A stretch of 64,000 nt of DNA from Viridibacillus arenosi (GTDB lineage: Bacteria > Bacillota > Bacilli > Bacillales_A > Planococcaceae), in NCBI RefSeq assembly GCF_001955655.1, contig NZ_MSPW01000013.1, positions 60,858 to 124,857 on the forward strand, given 5' to 3'. The notes under the pieces are model-generated. The model saw nothing but the letters and a program-made list of their open reading frames with translations, did no database searches and had not been told where the DNA came from. The translations under genes were made by a program, and so were the position numbers. This document shows, piece by piece, positions 45,469 through 56,394 of this stretch. Numbering within the stretch: position 1 is the first letter of the stretch; the number at the start of each line of letters is the position of its first letter.

Positions 45469-47208
45469 CTATCTCATAACGGACGGGAATAGAACGGTTT
45501 TCTTCATCACATCGAAAATACCGCGTTGAGTAATCCGAATATAAGGTAAATGTGTAGATTGTAAAAATAGCAAAGTATAAATAGCATCACCAAGATGATA
45601 GCCTCGCTCTTGTAATGCCTTCTTTAGAGCTAATTCTTGCTCTATTAATACTTCAACAGGCTCAGCGGATAATCCTCCTCCAATTGAAAGTGGTAAGCTT
45701 TCTAAAACTCGTCCATTTTCAACAATTACGATACCGCCCTTCATTTTTTTCATTTCATTAAAGGCTATTAACATATCTTTTGTATCTTTTCCTATTAAAA
45801 TTATATCGCCAGTACTTGAATAAGAGGATGCAAATCCTTGGAGATGTGTCGCGAAACCTTTTATCAAAGTATTTACACGCCATTTTCCATTTTTATCCAC
45901 TAGCATTAAATAGCATTCATCGTGGTCCGTGTGAAGTTTACCTTCATTCGTATGAACTGATACGCTATATGGTTTTGTAATAACATCATTTACCAATTGA
46001 ATTCCAAATGGCATCGAAAATTGGAAGTCATCATCAGATAAGTCAAATTTCAAGTCGAGAGTGCCCATTGCCGTCCAATCGATAGTTGGTAGAGTGAATT
46101 CCTTTTTATTGTCTCGTTTTAACCAAACACCTTTTGATAATACACTGACTGGTACTGGATTAAATTCATTTTCTAAAAAGTTCAGAGTAGCATACCGTCC
46201 TGTTGCAATAAGTCCGTGTAAATTACTCATATTATAGTAGCGCGCAACATTGTAAGATGCCATTTGATAGGCATCAATCGGTGCCACACCCGCATCAAGG
46301 GCTACTTGAATGCATTTGTCCATCACACCATCTCTATGGAATGAAGGTGTAGCACCATCTGTTGTCATCATTAAGTGATCAAAAATATTCAATTTCTTCT
46401 CAACAATATCTTTCAAAAGTATTGGTAAATCTGGACGGATGGATGAATGACGTAAAGTCACTGCATATCCATGTAAAATGCGATTTTCCACTTCTTTTAA
46501 AGTCATTGATTCATGGTCCCCATCAGCACCAAATAGTTTCATACGAGCCAATGTTCTTTCAGATGCACCCGGTAAATGTGCTTCAATTTTTTTGCCATGT
46601 GCTTTTGCGAGTTTTAGCCAATACAGCATTTGGTCATCGCCTGCAAGTAATCTTGGCCAGCCTGTTAACTCCCCACCTAGCATGACATCTGTTCGTTCAA
46701 GCCAATCATTAATTGCTTTTGTCGTAAATAAATCATGTTCATTTTCAAGCTCCGTTTGCGAATCAAATCGCGCCCACCAGTAAAATGAGAACGGTAGCTG
46801 CTTTAATTGTTCTAAAATTGAAAACGCTTTCTTGTTTTTAATTGCTAAAAATAGCATTAAGTTGTCGGATAGAAACGTCGTCGTTCCACGTTGCGCTGCA
46901 TAATCCGCAAAGGATTGGGGATTATAAAGCTGAAATGGATGAACATGTGGTTCAATGTAACCTGGAACAATCGTCTGTCCCTCAGCATCAACAATCTCTG
47001 TTGTCGCTGTGTTTGGAGGCATTTTAGACCCTGCGTATATAATACGATCTTTATCAATCCAAATATTCCCCTGGATCCATTGTTTATATATGCCATGTAA
47101 ATAACGCGCGTTTTTAATTACTAAATTAGGTGCTTCTTTACCATCAATGATGGCTATTTGTTGACGGATTTGACTGATTTTCCATGAAGGCTCTGGCATT
47201 ACATCCAT
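45469..47208 (-). CDS. yerA: Adenine deaminase-like amidohydrolase (YerA)
   Basis: 579 residues. The amidohydrolase core shows the metal motif PGYIEPHVHPF (the HxH site), GGELTGWPRLLAGDDQM, KKIEAHLPGAS, HLMMTTDGATPSF and LHGLIATGRYATLNFL. It belongs with YerA/adenine deaminases (AdeC), larger than typical ureases or dihydroorotases. AdeC converts adenine to hypoxanthine, a purine salvage step. For B. subtilis YerA activity has not been firmly shown to my knowledge, so the substrate is a family inference. Its position a few kilobases from the purine operon is conserved in B. subtilis. It starts the yerABC unit. Confidence 0.9.
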   Translation of the reverse strand: MDVMPEPSWKISQIRQQIAIIDGKEAPNLVIKNARYLHGIYKQWIQGNIWIDKDRIIYAGSKMPPNTATTEIVDAEGQTIVPGYIEPHVHPFQLYNPQSFADYAAQRGTTTFLSDNLMLFLAIKNKKAFSILEQLKQLPFSFYWWARFDSQTELENEHDLFTTKAINDWLERTDVMLGGELTGWPRLLAGDDQMLYWLKLAKAHGKKIEAHLPGASERTLARMKLFGADGDHESMTLKEVENRILHGYAVTLRHSSIRPDLPILLKDIVEKKLNIFDHLMMTTDGATPSFHRDGVMDKCIQVALDAGVAPIDAYQMASYNVARYYNMSNLHGLIATGRYATLNFLENEFNPVPVSVLSKGVWLKRDNKKEFTLPTIDWTAMGTLDLKFDLSDDDFQFSMPFGIQLVNDVITKPYSVSVHTNEGKLHTDHDECYLMLVDKNGKWRVNTLIKGFATHLQGFASSYSSTGDIILIGKDTKDMLIAFNEMKKMKGGIVIVENGRVLESLPLSIGGGLSAEPVEVLIEQELALKKALQERGYHLGDAIYTLLFLQSTHLPYIRITQRGIFDVMKKTVLFPSVMR

Positions 47209-47382
47209 CTCCTTTCGCTTTTCTTTATTATTTATATGCTCATTAATGTGATTATTTAATTTATGTCAAAAATAGGATTTAATACTGTTTTGTCATTATT
47301 GAATTATCGTATCACAGCACTTTAGGAAAGCAAAGTTTTTAGTAGTATTTTGTGGGAAAATTTGTATAGGAGGTTGACTAAA

Positions 47383-47847
47383 TTGACACAATCAGAAAAC
47401 TTAAGTACGAAGAATGCTTTTATGCGGTTAACATGTGGTATAACTATGACAGCATTTGGTATCGGTAGAATTTCGCGCGATTCTAATTGTACTGGTGGTC
47501 GATTGATGATTATTATCGGTGCTATGAAAACAGCGGAAGGTATTTTAAAGTATTGCCCAACAAAAGCAATGATGAACTCCACTATGAAATCCGTGGTGGA
47601 TAGTTCTATGACAAGTGCTTTTGGTGGCCAAGCTGCGAGTATTATTCCGAATATTGATCAATTGATGAAAGATTTTGCTGGTGGAAATTCGAATGCTGAT
47701 ACGAATACTAATTCCAATAGTAATTCGAATAGTAACTCCAATAATAATAATGAAAAGAATAACTCTCAAAACAGCAACTCAAAAAATCAGTCTAATGATC
47801 AAAAAAAGAACAATAATAACAGTCAATCTAACTCAACTAATTCATAA
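47383..47847 (+). CDS. DUF2892 membrane protein with Asn/Ser low-complexity tail
   Basis: 154 residues from TTG 47383, nine bases after GGAGG; upstream in-frame TTG codons (47350, 47374) lack spacing. Residues about 10-70 match the YgaP-like DUF2892 membrane domain: MRLTCGITMTAFGIGRISRD, then RLMIIIGAMKTAEGILKYCP. A short helical stretch follows. From about residue 108 the protein is almost purely Asn, Ser, Lys and Gln, encoded by near-repetitive AAT/AGT/AAC triplets, consistent with expansion by slippage. The DUF2892 function is unknown. It is a plus-strand gene, divergent from yerA and convergent with purD. Confidence 0.8.
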   Translation: MTQSENLSTKNAFMRLTCGITMTAFGIGRISRDSNCTGGRLMIIIGAMKTAEGILKYCPTKAMMNSTMKSVVDSSMTSAFGGQAASIIPNIDQLMKDFAGGNSNADTNTNSNSNSNSNSNNNNEKNNSQNSNSKNQSNDQKKNNNNSQSNSTNS

Positions 47848-47863
47848 TTCCCCATACTAGACA

Positions 47864-47897
47864 AAAAGCTGTCCGACCTTACAATCGGGCAGCTTTT
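47864..47897. terminator. Bidirectional terminator between the DUF2892 gene and purD
   Basis: AAAAGCTGTCCGA/TCGGGCAGCTTTT hairpin with T-runs in both directions; it serves the converging genes. Confidence 0.85.
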
Positions 47898-47901
47898 CGT
47901 T

Positions 47902-49158
47902 TTACTTCATTGTACGCCAACCTATATCTGAACGGTGGAAAAAGCCTGTCCACGATTCTTTAGATAAACCTTCGTATACTTTTTGTTGTGCGTCTTTTAA
48001 AGATGTAGCCTTTGTAGTAACTAGTAGTACACGTCCACCATTACCTACAAAGTCTTCTCCTACTAACTTTGTTCCGGCATGAAATACATCAAAGTTTGCC
48101 GATAATTTTTCAAGTGACGGTAATTTCGCACCTTTTTTTACATCGCCTGGATATCCTTCAGATGCAATTACTACACCTAGCATTGCATCGTTCGACCATT
48201 CCAATTTATAAGGTTCTTCATTCATTAACGCCATCATGAATTCTCCAAAGTCAGAAGCCATACGTGGTAATACAACTTGTGTCTCAGGATCACCAAAGCG
48301 TGCATTAAATTCAATTACCTTTGGACCTTCAGCAGTTAAAATAAGTCCTGCATATAAAATCCCTGTGAATGGTGCACCTTCAGTTGTCATCGCTTGAACG
48401 GTTGGTACGACTACTTCATCATATGCACGTTTAACAACCGCATCAGAAATTTGAGGTACTGGAGAGTAAGCACCCATTCCACCTGTATTTGGACCTTTAT
48501 CACCGTCATATGCACGTTTATGATCTTGTGCAATAACCATTGGATAAATTTGACCATTATGTACAAATGACATGTAAGAGAACTCTTCCCCATCAAGGAA
48601 ATCTTCAATCACTACGCGAGAAGAAGAATCGCCAAAGCGTTGATTACCAATCATGTCTTTGATACCTTCAATCGCTTCCTCCTCAGTTAATGCAACGATT
48701 ACACCTTTTCCGGCAGCTAGACCATCTGCTTTTACAACAATTGGTGCTCCCATTTTTTGCACGTATGCAATTGCCGCTTCTGCTTCAGTAAATGTTGCAG
48801 AAGCGGCTGTTGGGATATTATATTTTTGCATTAGTTCTTTTGCAAATGATTTACTACCTTCTATTTTAGCTGCTTCCTTAGTTGGGCCAAAAATGCGCAA
48901 ACCTTCCTCTTGAAAAGCATCCACGATACCAGCTACTAAAGGCTGTTCAGGTCCGACAAATGTTAAGTCGATTGACTGCTCTTTAGCAAATGCTATAAGT
49001 TCCGCAAAGTTGAAAACGTCAATTGCAACACACTCTGCATCATTTTTCATACCATCGTTACCTGGAGCTACAAATACTTTCTTAACGGATGCTGCATTTG
49101 CAAATTGTTTAGCAATTGCATGCTCGCGACCGCCACTACCAATAACTAGTACTTTCAT
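47902..49158 (-). CDS. purD: Phosphoribosylamine-glycine ligase (GAR synthetase)
   Basis: 418 residues, an ATP-grasp enzyme. Landmarks are MKVLVIGSGGREHAIA, VGPEQPLVAGI, PIVVKADGLAAGKGVIVA, GEEFSYMSFV, DGDKGPNTGGMGAYSP and FNARFGDPETQVVLP. It ligates glycine to phosphoribosylamine (step 2 of purine synthesis). It is last in the operon. In B. subtilis it follows purH within a few bases; here 338 bases containing two palindromic repeats and a hairpin intervene, which may lower purD expression relative to purH. AGGAGG lies before the ATG. Confidence 0.97.
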   Translation of the reverse strand: MKVLVIGSGGREHAIAKQFANAASVKKVFVAPGNDGMKNDAECVAIDVFNFAELIAFAKEQSIDLTFVGPEQPLVAGIVDAFQEEGLRIFGPTKEAAKIEGSKSFAKELMQKYNIPTAASATFTEAEAAIAYVQKMGAPIVVKADGLAAGKGVIVALTEEEAIEGIKDMIGNQRFGDSSSRVVIEDFLDGEEFSYMSFVHNGQIYPMVIAQDHKRAYDGDKGPNTGGMGAYSPVPQISDAVVKRAYDEVVVPTVQAMTTEGAPFTGILYAGLILTAEGPKVIEFNARFGDPETQVVLPRMASDFGEFMMALMNEEPYKLEWSNDAMLGVVIASEGYPGDVKKGAKLPSLEKLSANFDVFHAGTKLVGEDFVGNGGRVLLVTTKATSLKDAQQKVYEGLSKESWTGFFHRSDIGWRTMK

Positions 49159-49186
49159 TGAGGTTTCCTCCTACTTATAAATTAAT

Positions 49187-49217
49187 GGAACACGCCGATG
49201 TTTAATCGGTGTGTTCC
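49187..49217. other. Hairpin just upstream of purD
   Basis: GGAACACGCCGAT/ATCGGTGTGTTCC stem with one wobble and a short loop. There is no T-run on the minus strand, so it is more likely an mRNA stabiliser or pause site than a terminator. Confidence 0.55.
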
Positions 49218-49222
49218 TTATT

Positions 49223-49308
49223 TAGCATATCCAGCTTCAGGCGCTCAAAGTCTAAGAGCGACTTTGGCTTCCACCCTCCAACGACCTCGCAGCTGGACGA
49301 GCGCCTTG
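49223..49308. repeat. Palindromic intergenic repeat, copy 1 in the purH-purD gap
   Basis: Starts TAGCATATCCAGCTTCAGGC and has terminal AGGCGCT (49239-49245)/AGCGCCT (49300-49306) arms, with AGCGACTTTGG and CAGCTGGACGAGC inside. The opening 20 bases recur at 49376. The 69 bases to copy 2 (49309-49377) are GC-rich for this genome and contain CGACACGACGTCGCGC. Confidence 0.6.
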
Positions 49309-49377
49309 GGCAAGCAGGATGCTGTCATGCAACCGTTGCGACACGACGTCGCGCTTTTAGGTTGCCTTCATTATCTA

Positions 49378-49496
49378 GCATATCCGGTTCCAGGCGCTAT
49401 CGGCTCGAGGTCACTTCAGTCTCTCGGTCAAAGGCAAATGCGCCTTTGATTCGAGCCTTCCAGTGCTTGTCGCCGATGAGCGAGCGCCTTCCACAC
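49378..49496. repeat. Palindromic intergenic repeat, copy 2 in the purH-purD gap
   Basis: Long nested palindrome: AGGCGCT/AGCGCCT, ATCGGC/GCCGAT and CAAAGGC...GCGCCTTTG arms (49392-49489). This is the form of the Bacillales intergenic repeat that reads GCTCGAGGTCACTTCAGTC...CCAGTGCTTGTCGCCGATGA. It ends adjacent to the purH stop codon. Confidence 0.7.
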
Positions 49497-51032
49497 TTAG
49501 TGTTTAAAGTGTCTTACTCCTGTGAATACCATTGTGATGCCGTATTCGTTTGCTTTGTCGATTGAGTCTTGGTCTTTGATTGAGCCGCCTGTTTGGATGA
49601 TTGCTGTGATGCCTGCTTTAGCAGCAGTTTCTACAGTATCATTCATTGGGAAGAATGCATCTGATGCAAGTGCTGCACCTTTTGCTTTTTCACCAGCTTG
49701 CTCTAATGCAATTTTTGCTGAGCCTACACGGTTCATTTGACCAGCACCAACACCTAATGTCATTTTGTCATCTGTAACAACGATGGCATTCGATTTAACG
49801 TGTTTTACTACTGACCAGCCAAGTTTCATTGCTGCCCATTCTTCTTCAGTTGGTTCGCGGTCTGTTACTACTTTTACTTCTCCGTCTTTTAAGCCGAAAC
49901 GATCTGGCTCTTGAACAAGTAAGCCACCCTCAACAGATACTATGTTGAATGCATCACGTTTTTCTTGTGCAAATGAAATTGTTAGTAAGCGAATATTTTT
50001 CTTCGCAGATAATTTTTCAAGTGCTTCAGCAGTGAATGCAGGAGCGATGATAATTTCTAGGAAGATTCCAGCAAGTTGTTCTGCTGTTGCTAAATCTACT
50101 TCACGGTTCAACGCAATGATACCGCCGAAGATTGAAGTTGAATCTGCTTCATATGCTTTAGCGAATGCTTCAGATATTGTTTCAGCTGTACCAACGCCAC
50201 AAGGATTCATATGCTTTACTGCTACTGCAGCTGGTGCGTCAAATTCTTTGATAATTTGAAGTGCAGCATTTGCATCTTGAATATTATTATAAGAAAGTTC
50301 TTTACCGTGTAATTGTTCAGCTGATGCGATTGAGAAATCTGAGCCTAAGTGCTTTTGATAGAAAGCTGCTTTTTGATGTGGATTTTCACCGTAACGAAGT
50401 GGTTGTTTTAATTCGTATGTTAAAGTCATTTGTTCTGGGAACTCTTCACCAGTGTATTCTGTCAAGTAGTTAGAAATATAAGAATCGTAAGCCGCTGTAT
50501 GACGGAATACTTTTGCACCTAAACGACGACGTGTTTCAAGTGTTGTTTGACCTTCTGCTTTTAGCTCTGCTAATACAATTGCATAATCATTTGAATCGAC
50601 GATAACTGTTACATATTTTTGATTTTTAGCGGCTGAACGAAGCATTGTTGGACCACCAATATCAATATTTTCAATAGCATCAACGATTGTTACATTAGGC
50701 TTTGAAATTGTTTCAACGAATGGATATAGATTTACACAAACGATTTCGATCGGTTGAATACCATGTTCGGCCATTTGCGCTTGGTGTTCAGGATCATCAT
50801 GTTTTGCAAGTAATCCACCATGAATAAGCGGGTTCAATGTTTTAACACGTCCACCTAAAATTTCTGGGAAGTTTGTTACTTGGTCAACAGCAGTTACTGC
50901 TACACCATTTTCTTGTAAATGTTTTTTTGTACCGCCTGTTGATAAAATTTCATAGCCTAATGCCTCTAATTCCTTAGCAAATTCTAAAACACCTGATTTA
51001 TCAGAGACACTGATTAACGCACGTTTCGTCAC
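49497..51032 (-). CDS. purH: Bifunctional AICAR transformylase/IMP cyclohydrolase
   Basis: 511 residues. The N-terminal MGS-like IMP cyclohydrolase domain (1-190: [44 protein letters not shown]) is followed by the AICAR formyltransferase domain (200-511: [23 protein letters not shown] with the catalytic Lys-His, [20 protein letters not shown]). It performs the last two steps to IMP using 10-formyl-tetrahydrofolate. The stop codon borders the palindromic repeats before purD. The gap from purN is 93 bases. Confidence 0.98.
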   Translation of the reverse strand: MTKRALISVSDKSGVLEFAKELEALGYEILSTGGTKKHLQENGVAVTAVDQVTNFPEILGGRVKTLNPLIHGGLLAKHDDPEHQAQMAEHGIQPIEIVCVNLYPFVETISKPNVTIVDAIENIDIGGPTMLRSAAKNQKYVTVIVDSNDYAIVLAELKAEGQTTLETRRRLGAKVFRHTAAYDSYISNYLTEYTGEEFPEQMTLTYELKQPLRYGENPHQKAAFYQKHLGSDFSIASAEQLHGKELSYNNIQDANAALQIIKEFDAPAAVAVKHMNPCGVGTAETISEAFAKAYEADSTSIFGGIIALNREVDLATAEQLAGIFLEIIIAPAFTAEALEKLSAKKNIRLLTISFAQEKRDAFNIVSVEGGLLVQEPDRFGLKDGEVKVVTDREPTEEEWAAMKLGWSVVKHVKSNAIVVTDDKMTLGVGAGQMNRVGSAKIALEQAGEKAKGAALASDAFFPMNDTVETAAKAGITAIIQTGGSIKDQDSIDKANEYGITMVFTGVRHFKH

Positions 51033-51125
51033 GATTATTTCCTCCTTAGATTTGAAAGCAAGTTGTAATTCTTATGTAGTACATGATCAGAACCAAAGCA
51101 CGAAGCTCTGGCTCCAATTAATTAT

Positions 51126-51695
51126 TTATTTTAAAGTTGCCTGTAATGCTTCTTTATAAAGGTCATGCTCAATTGCATGAATTGCTTGTTCTGTTGCCTC
51201 GCGATCACCGTCAGTGACTGCTACAGCACGTTGCGCAATAATTGGACCTGTATCCATTCCCGCATCTACAAAATGAACTGTTACACCCGTTACTTTCACA
51301 CGATGTTCCATTGCTTGTCCAATGGCATCTTTCCCTGGAAACGAAGGTAATAGAGATGGGTGAATATTAACAATTTTAGAAGTATAGGAATTTAATAATG
51401 TTTCACCGATTAAACGCATATATCCCGCAAGAACGATCCATTTCACTTCACACTCTTGTAGCTTAGCTAAAATAGCTTGTTCATAAGCTTCCTTAGAACC
51501 AAAATCCTTAGGACTTAGAGCTAATACAGGGATACTCTTTGCTTTAGCACGTTCTACAACGTAAGCACCGGGCTTATCAGTGACAACGAGCTCAATTTTC
51601 GCATTTAGTTCACCACGTTCAATTGCTTCTTGAATAGCTTGAAAGTTAGAACCGCTACCTGATGCGAAAACTGCGATGGAAACGATATTACTCAT
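51126..51695 (-). CDS. purN: Phosphoribosylglycinamide formyltransferase
   Basis: 189 residues. [11 protein letters not shown] at the N-terminus binds the phosphoribosyl phosphate. The formyl-transfer site is [12 protein letters not shown] (Asn-x-His) with Asp in [13 protein letters not shown]. It formylates GAR with 10-formyl-tetrahydrofolate, step 3. It overlaps the end of purM by eight bases, indicating coupling. The length is close to the B. subtilis enzyme (195). Confidence 0.97.
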   Translation of the reverse strand: MSNIVSIAVFASGSGSNFQAIQEAIERGELNAKIELVVTDKPGAYVVERAKAKSIPVLALSPKDFGSKEAYEQAILAKLQECEVKWIVLAGYMRLIGETLLNSYTSKIVNIHPSLLPSFPGKDAIGQAMEHRVKVTGVTVHFVDAGMDTGPIIAQRAVAVTDGDREATEQAIHAIEHDLYKEALQATLK

Positions 51696-52749
51696 GAGTT
51701 AGGCTCCCATCATGATTACCTTTGAAAAGAACCCCTTCACCTTTCACAACGCGACCAATTTCATACGCTTTTTCACCATGCTGTTCAGCAATTTCTATAA
51801 TTCGAGCTGCTTCAGAAGCTGGTACTGAAAGTACGTATCCAATCCCCATATTGAAAACATTATATAAATCACGCTCTTGTAGATTACCTTTCTCTTTTAA
51901 GAATCCAAAGACAGGTAATACTGGCCAAGTGCCTAAATCAATTTCTGTTGCTAGTCCTTCCGGCATCATACGAGGTAGGTTTTCGTAGAAACCACCACCT
52001 GTAACGTGTGCCATACCATGCACTTCACACTCTTTTAGCATTGCTAAAACAGGTTTTGCATAAATTTTTGTTGGTACTAATAAAGCTTCACCAATCGGGC
52101 CAAGGTTCTCATAGCCTTCAACAATTGTTTCAGGTGTAAAGCCATTATCAGCAAAAACGACTTTACGGACAAGTGAATAACCATTTGAGTGAATACCACT
52201 AGAAGCTAGGCCTACAAGTACGTCACCTTCTGAAATTTTCTCGCCTGTTACGATGTTTGCTTTTTCAGCAGCACCAACCGCAAAGCCCGCTAAATCATAT
52301 TCGTCCTCTTCATACAGACCAGGCATTTCAGCTGTTTCGCCACCGATTAACGCAGCACCAGCTTGGACACAACCATCAGCAACACCTTTAACAATTTGCT
52401 CGATTTTAGCAGGCTCAGCTTTACCAACTGCTACGTAATCTAAAAAGTATAATGGCTCTGCACCTTGTGCAACGATATCGTTTACACACATTGCTACGCA
52501 GTCTACTCCGATTGTATCGTGTTTATCAGTCATAAACGCTAGTTTTAATTTTGTCCCAACACCATCAGTACCAGAAATAAGAACTGGTTCCTTCAAGTTT
52601 AATTCAGATAAATCGAACATGCCGCCAAAGCCACCAAATGAACCCATGATGCCTTTTCTTGCTGTACGTTCAACATGTGATTTCATTCTTTGGACTGCTT
52701 CATAGCCTGCTTCAATATTAACGCCTGCTTGTTCATATGCTTTTGACAT
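51688..52749 (-). CDS. purM: Phosphoribosylformylglycinamidine cyclo-ligase (AIR synthetase)
   Basis: 353 residues from ATG 52747-52749 ([15 protein letters not shown]), preceded by AAGGAG; an in-frame start 12 codons upstream lies inside purF and has no site. Conserved features: [24 protein letters not shown] (ATP site), [29 protein letters not shown] and [14 protein letters not shown]. It closes the imidazole ring to form AIR, step 5. It follows purF by 13 bases and overlaps purN. Confidence 0.97.
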   Translation of the reverse strand: MSKAYEQAGVNIEAGYEAVQRMKSHVERTARKGIMGSFGGFGGMFDLSELNLKEPVLISGTDGVGTKLKLAFMTDKHDTIGVDCVAMCVNDIVAQGAEPLYFLDYVAVGKAEPAKIEQIVKGVADGCVQAGAALIGGETAEMPGLYEEDEYDLAGFAVGAAEKANIVTGEKISEGDVLVGLASSGIHSNGYSLVRKVVFADNGFTPETIVEGYENLGPIGEALLVPTKIYAKPVLAMLKECEVHGMAHVTGGGFYENLPRMMPEGLATEIDLGTWPVLPVFGFLKEKGNLQERDLYNVFNMGIGYVLSVPASEAARIIEIAEQHGEKAYEIGRVVKGEGVLFKGNHDGSLTHE

Positions 52750-52762
52750 GTAGATCGTCTCC

Positions 52763-54187
52763 TTAACGTATAAGTTCTTTTTCATGTGGCAAGATAGTAT
52801 CCGGGAAAATCTCAGTTGGATATTTTCCGGTAAAACATGCTAAGCATAGACCACGTTCCGGACCTTCGTGTTGACGAGCAATAGATTCTACCATGCCTTC
52901 AACAGATAAAAATGTTACCGTATCAGCACCAATTGCATCACGAATTTCTTCAACACTATGACTAGAAGCTATAAGTTCTTCTGATGAAGATGTATCAATA
53001 CCGTAGTAGCATGGATCTGTCATTGGCGGAGAACTGATGACAACATGTACTTCTGCTGCTCCAGCTTCCTTCAACATTTTCACTATACGTCTTGAGGTTG
53101 TACCACGAACAATTGAATCATCTACCATTACAACACGTTTTCCTTGAACTACTTGACGTACTGGAGATAATTTCATTTTCACACCACGTTCACGTAACTC
53201 TTGTGTCGGTTGGATGAAAGTACGACCAACATAACGGTTTTTAATAAGGCCTAATTCGTAAGGAATCCCACTTTCTTCTGCAAAACCAATCGCGGCGGAA
53301 ATACTTGAATCTGGAACACCTGTTACAACATCTGCCTCAATATGAGCACATTCTTTAGCAAGTGTTTTACCCATACGTTTACGTGCCATATGCACGTTTA
53401 TGCCACCAATTTCTGAATCTGGTCTTGCTAAATATACATATTCCATTGCACACATTGCACGTTTAGCTGGTTCTACAAAACGGTCGCTTTTCACACCACT
53501 ATCATTAATAACAATTAATTCTCCTGGTTCGACTGAACGAACGAATTCTGCGCCAATTAAATCGAACGCACAAGTTTCAGAAGCAACAACCCAACTGTCA
53601 CCTAATTTACCAAGTGCTAAGGGACGTAAACCGTTCTGGTCTCGAGCCACGATTAAACCTTCTTCAGATAACATTAAGATTGAAAATGCACCTTTTAACA
53701 AAGTAAGCGCATTTTTCACTTTTGAAAGAAATGTCGGATACGTACTTTTTTTAATTAAATGAGCAAGTACTTCTGTATCAGAAGTTGAGTTAAAAATACT
53801 ACCTTGACGTTCTAAATGTTGCTTTAAGTGATTTGCATTAACTAAATTACCATTATGCGCGATTGATAAACTGCCTGTTGATGAGCGGAACAGCAGCGGC
53901 TGAACATTTTCAATTCCGCCGCCTCCTGCTGTCGTATAACGTGCATGAGCTATTGCTGCTTGTCCTTTTAAGCCTTCTAATTTACCTTCACTAAATACAT
54001 CATTTACAAGGCCTTCACCTTTTACAGCGCGAAATTGCTTGCCATCTTTGACAACAATCCCTGCACCTTCTTGACCACGATGTTGTAATGCATGTAAACC
54101 GTAATAACTAAGCTGCGCTGGGTTTTCATTACCCCAAATCCCAAACACGCCACATTCTTCATTTAAGCCTCTGAGTTCACCAAACAT
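52763..54187 (-). CDS. purF: Amidophosphoribosyltransferase
   Basis: 474 residues from ATG 54185-54187, with AAAGGGG seven bases upstream. An 11-residue propeptide ([11 protein letters not shown]) precedes Cys12, which becomes the N-terminal glutaminase nucleophile after cleavage. The glutaminase domain has [12 protein letters not shown] and [10 protein letters not shown]; the phosphoribosyltransferase domain has [14 protein letters not shown] (PRPP loop). The C-terminal [12 protein letters not shown] carries the Cys-x2-Cys of the 4Fe-4S cluster, as in B. subtilis. This is the committed first step, feedback-inhibited by AMP and GMP. The gene overlaps purL by 25 bases. Confidence 0.97.
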   Translation of the reverse strand: MFGELRGLNEECGVFGIWGNENPAQLSYYGLHALQHRGQEGAGIVVKDGKQFRAVKGEGLVNDVFSEGKLEGLKGQAAIAHARYTTAGGGGIENVQPLLFRSSTGSLSIAHNGNLVNANHLKQHLERQGSIFNSTSDTEVLAHLIKKSTYPTFLSKVKNALTLLKGAFSILMLSEEGLIVARDQNGLRPLALGKLGDSWVVASETCAFDLIGAEFVRSVEPGELIVINDSGVKSDRFVEPAKRAMCAMEYVYLARPDSEIGGINVHMARKRMGKTLAKECAHIEADVVTGVPDSSISAAIGFAEESGIPYELGLIKNRYVGRTFIQPTQELRERGVKMKLSPVRQVVQGKRVVMVDDSIVRGTTSRRIVKMLKEAGAAEVHVVISSPPMTDPCYYGIDTSSSEELIASSHSVEEIRDAIGADTVTFLSVEGMVESIARQHEGPERGLCLACFTGKYPTEIFPDTILPHEKELIR

Positions 54188-56394
54188 GGTATTGCCCCTT
54201 TCCAAGCATCTTGGAATTCTGCTACTGGACCTTCGATTAATGTAGAACCGTCTTCACCGCGAACACTCAATGTGGCATCTGCTGAAACAACACCAATTTT
54301 ATGAGCATCTTTAACAGCTACTTCAAATGCTTGTGCATTTTCAGCTTTAACTGATACTAAGAAACGTGATTGCGATTCACTAAATAAAGCAGTCACTGCC
54401 GAACCTTCTAAGATGATTTCTGCTCCGAATTTTGTACCGAATGTTTTTTCTGCTAATGCAACAGCTACTCCACCTTCAGCAACATCATGTGCAGATGCTA
54501 CTAAACCTTGTTGAATAGCATTTAATAACGCATCTTGACGTGTTGCTTCTACAGTTAAATCGATTTCTGGTGCTAGACCGAAAATACGTCCATCATTTTG
54601 CATTTTTTGAAGTTCAGATCCACCAAATTCAGTTTTTGTATCGCCGATTAAGTAAATATAGTCTCCAGCTTCTTTAACTTGTTGTGTTGTAACATGAGCT
54701 AAGTCTTCTACTAAACCAACCATACCAATTGTTGGTGTTGGATAAACTGCTACACCACTACGCTCATTGTAAAGAGAAACATTACCACCGATTACTGGTG
54801 ATTCTAGTGCTAAACAAGCCTCTGAAATACCATCAGCTGATTTTTCGATTTGCCAGAAGATTTCTGGCTTTTCTGGGTTACCAAAGTTCAAGCAGTCTGT
54901 AATTGCAAGTGGTTTACCACCAGAACAAACGATATTACGGGCAGCTTCTGCAACCGCAATTTTCCCGCCAACTTCTGGATCTAAGTAAATATAACGAGAG
55001 TTACAGTCAGTTGTCATAGCAAGACCTTTGTTCGTACCACGTACACGTACTACTGCTGCATCAGATCCTGGTGCTACAACTGTTGATGTACGTACTTGAT
55101 AATCATACTGGTCATAAACCCACTCTTTAGAAGCAATTGTAGATTGTTTTAATAGTGAGATTAAAGTTTCTTTATAGTCAGCAACTGTAGGCTCTACGTT
55201 TTCCATTGCTTGGAATTCATTGTAGTAAGCTGGTACTGCTGATGGTTTGTTATAAACAGGTGCTTCCTCTGCAAGAGCATCTGCAGGTACGTTTGCTACT
55301 ACTTCTCCTTTATGTATAAGGCGAAGCATTTTATCGTCAGTTACATGACCGATAGTTACAGCATCTAAACCATACTTCTCGAATAAAGTAACGATTTCAG
55401 CTTCATGTCCTTTTTTCACAACGATTAACATACGCTCTTGAGATTCTGAAAGCATCATTTCATAAGCTGTCATACCTGTTTCACGTTGAGGTACTAAATC
55501 TAAGTTCATCTCAATACCGTAACCTGCTTTAGAAGCCATTTCGGCAGATGATGAAGTTAAGCCTGCAGCACCCATATCTTGAATTCCAACTAGTGAATCA
55601 AATTTCACTAATTCTAGGCAAGCTTCAAGAAGCAATTTCTCCATGAATGGATCGCCAACTTGTACAGCTGGGCGTTTTTCCTCTGATGACTCACTTAATT
55701 CCTCAGAAGCAAATGTAGCACCGTGAATACCATCACGACCTGTTTTAGCACCAACATACATTACTGGGTTACCCACACCTGAAGCAATACCTTTTTGAAT
55801 GTCTTTATGATCGATTAAACCGACACACATTGCATTTACTAGTGGATTGCCTTCGTAACAATCATCAAATTGAATTTCGCCACCAACTGTTGGAATACCG
55901 ATACAGTTACCGTAGCCTGCAATTCCTGCTACCACTTCTTCAAATAAATATTTTACGCGTGGAGTTTTCAACTCACCAAAGCGTAGAGAGTTTAACATAG
56001 CAATCGGGCGTGCACCCATTGAGAACACATCACGGATAATACCGCCTACACCTGTCGCTGCACCTTGGTAAGGTTCAATTGCAGACGGGTGATTATGTGA
56101 TTCCATTTTGAACACAACGGCTTGGTCATCGCCGATATCGACGATTCCTGCACCTTCACCAGGGCCTTGTAATACTCGAGGTCCTGTAGTTGGGAATTTA
56201 CGTAGCACCGGTTTAGAGTTTTTATATGAGCAGTGCTCTGACCACATTACTGAGAACAAACCTGTTTCAGTCCAGTTCGGTAGACGTCCTAGAATACTTT
56301 CAACTAGCGCAAATTCTTCATCGGACAAGCCCATTTGTGCATAGAGTTTTTGCTCTTTAATTTGCTCTTGTGTTGGTTCAAGCTTGATTGACAT
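54163..56394 (-). CDS. purL: FGAM synthase subunit PurL (small type)
   Basis: 743 residues from ATG 56392-56394, six bases after GGAGGG; upstream in-frame starts lie inside purQ. It is the small PurL form that works with PurQ and PurS (the large single-chain enzyme is about 1,300 residues). Landmarks: [28 protein letters not shown] (ATP and catalytic His), [35 protein letters not shown] and [16 protein letters not shown]. It converts FGAR to FGAM with ammonia from PurQ. It overlaps both purQ (17 bases) and purF (25 bases). Confidence 0.97.
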   Translation of the reverse strand: MSIKLEPTQEQIKEQKLYAQMGLSDEEFALVESILGRLPNWTETGLFSVMWSEHCSYKNSKPVLRKFPTTGPRVLQGPGEGAGIVDIGDDQAVVFKMESHNHPSAIEPYQGAATGVGGIIRDVFSMGARPIAMLNSLRFGELKTPRVKYLFEEVVAGIAGYGNCIGIPTVGGEIQFDDCYEGNPLVNAMCVGLIDHKDIQKGIASGVGNPVMYVGAKTGRDGIHGATFASEELSESSEEKRPAVQVGDPFMEKLLLEACLELVKFDSLVGIQDMGAAGLTSSSAEMASKAGYGIEMNLDLVPQRETGMTAYEMMLSESQERMLIVVKKGHEAEIVTLFEKYGLDAVTIGHVTDDKMLRLIHKGEVVANVPADALAEEAPVYNKPSAVPAYYNEFQAMENVEPTVADYKETLISLLKQSTIASKEWVYDQYDYQVRTSTVVAPGSDAAVVRVRGTNKGLAMTTDCNSRYIYLDPEVGGKIAVAEAARNIVCSGGKPLAITDCLNFGNPEKPEIFWQIEKSADGISEACLALESPVIGGNVSLYNERSGVAVYPTPTIGMVGLVEDLAHVTTQQVKEAGDYIYLIGDTKTEFGGSELQKMQNDGRIFGLAPEIDLTVEATRQDALLNAIQQGLVASAHDVAEGGVAVALAEKTFGTKFGAEIILEGSAVTALFSESQSRFLVSVKAENAQAFEVAVKDAHKIGVVSADATLSVRGEDGSTLIEGPVAEFQDAWKGAIPCLVNSEA

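Noticed and set aside
49198..49565. Two open frames on the plus strand in the purH-purD gap
   Set aside because: They arise from GC-rich palindromic repeats and run into purH antisense; no ribosome site.
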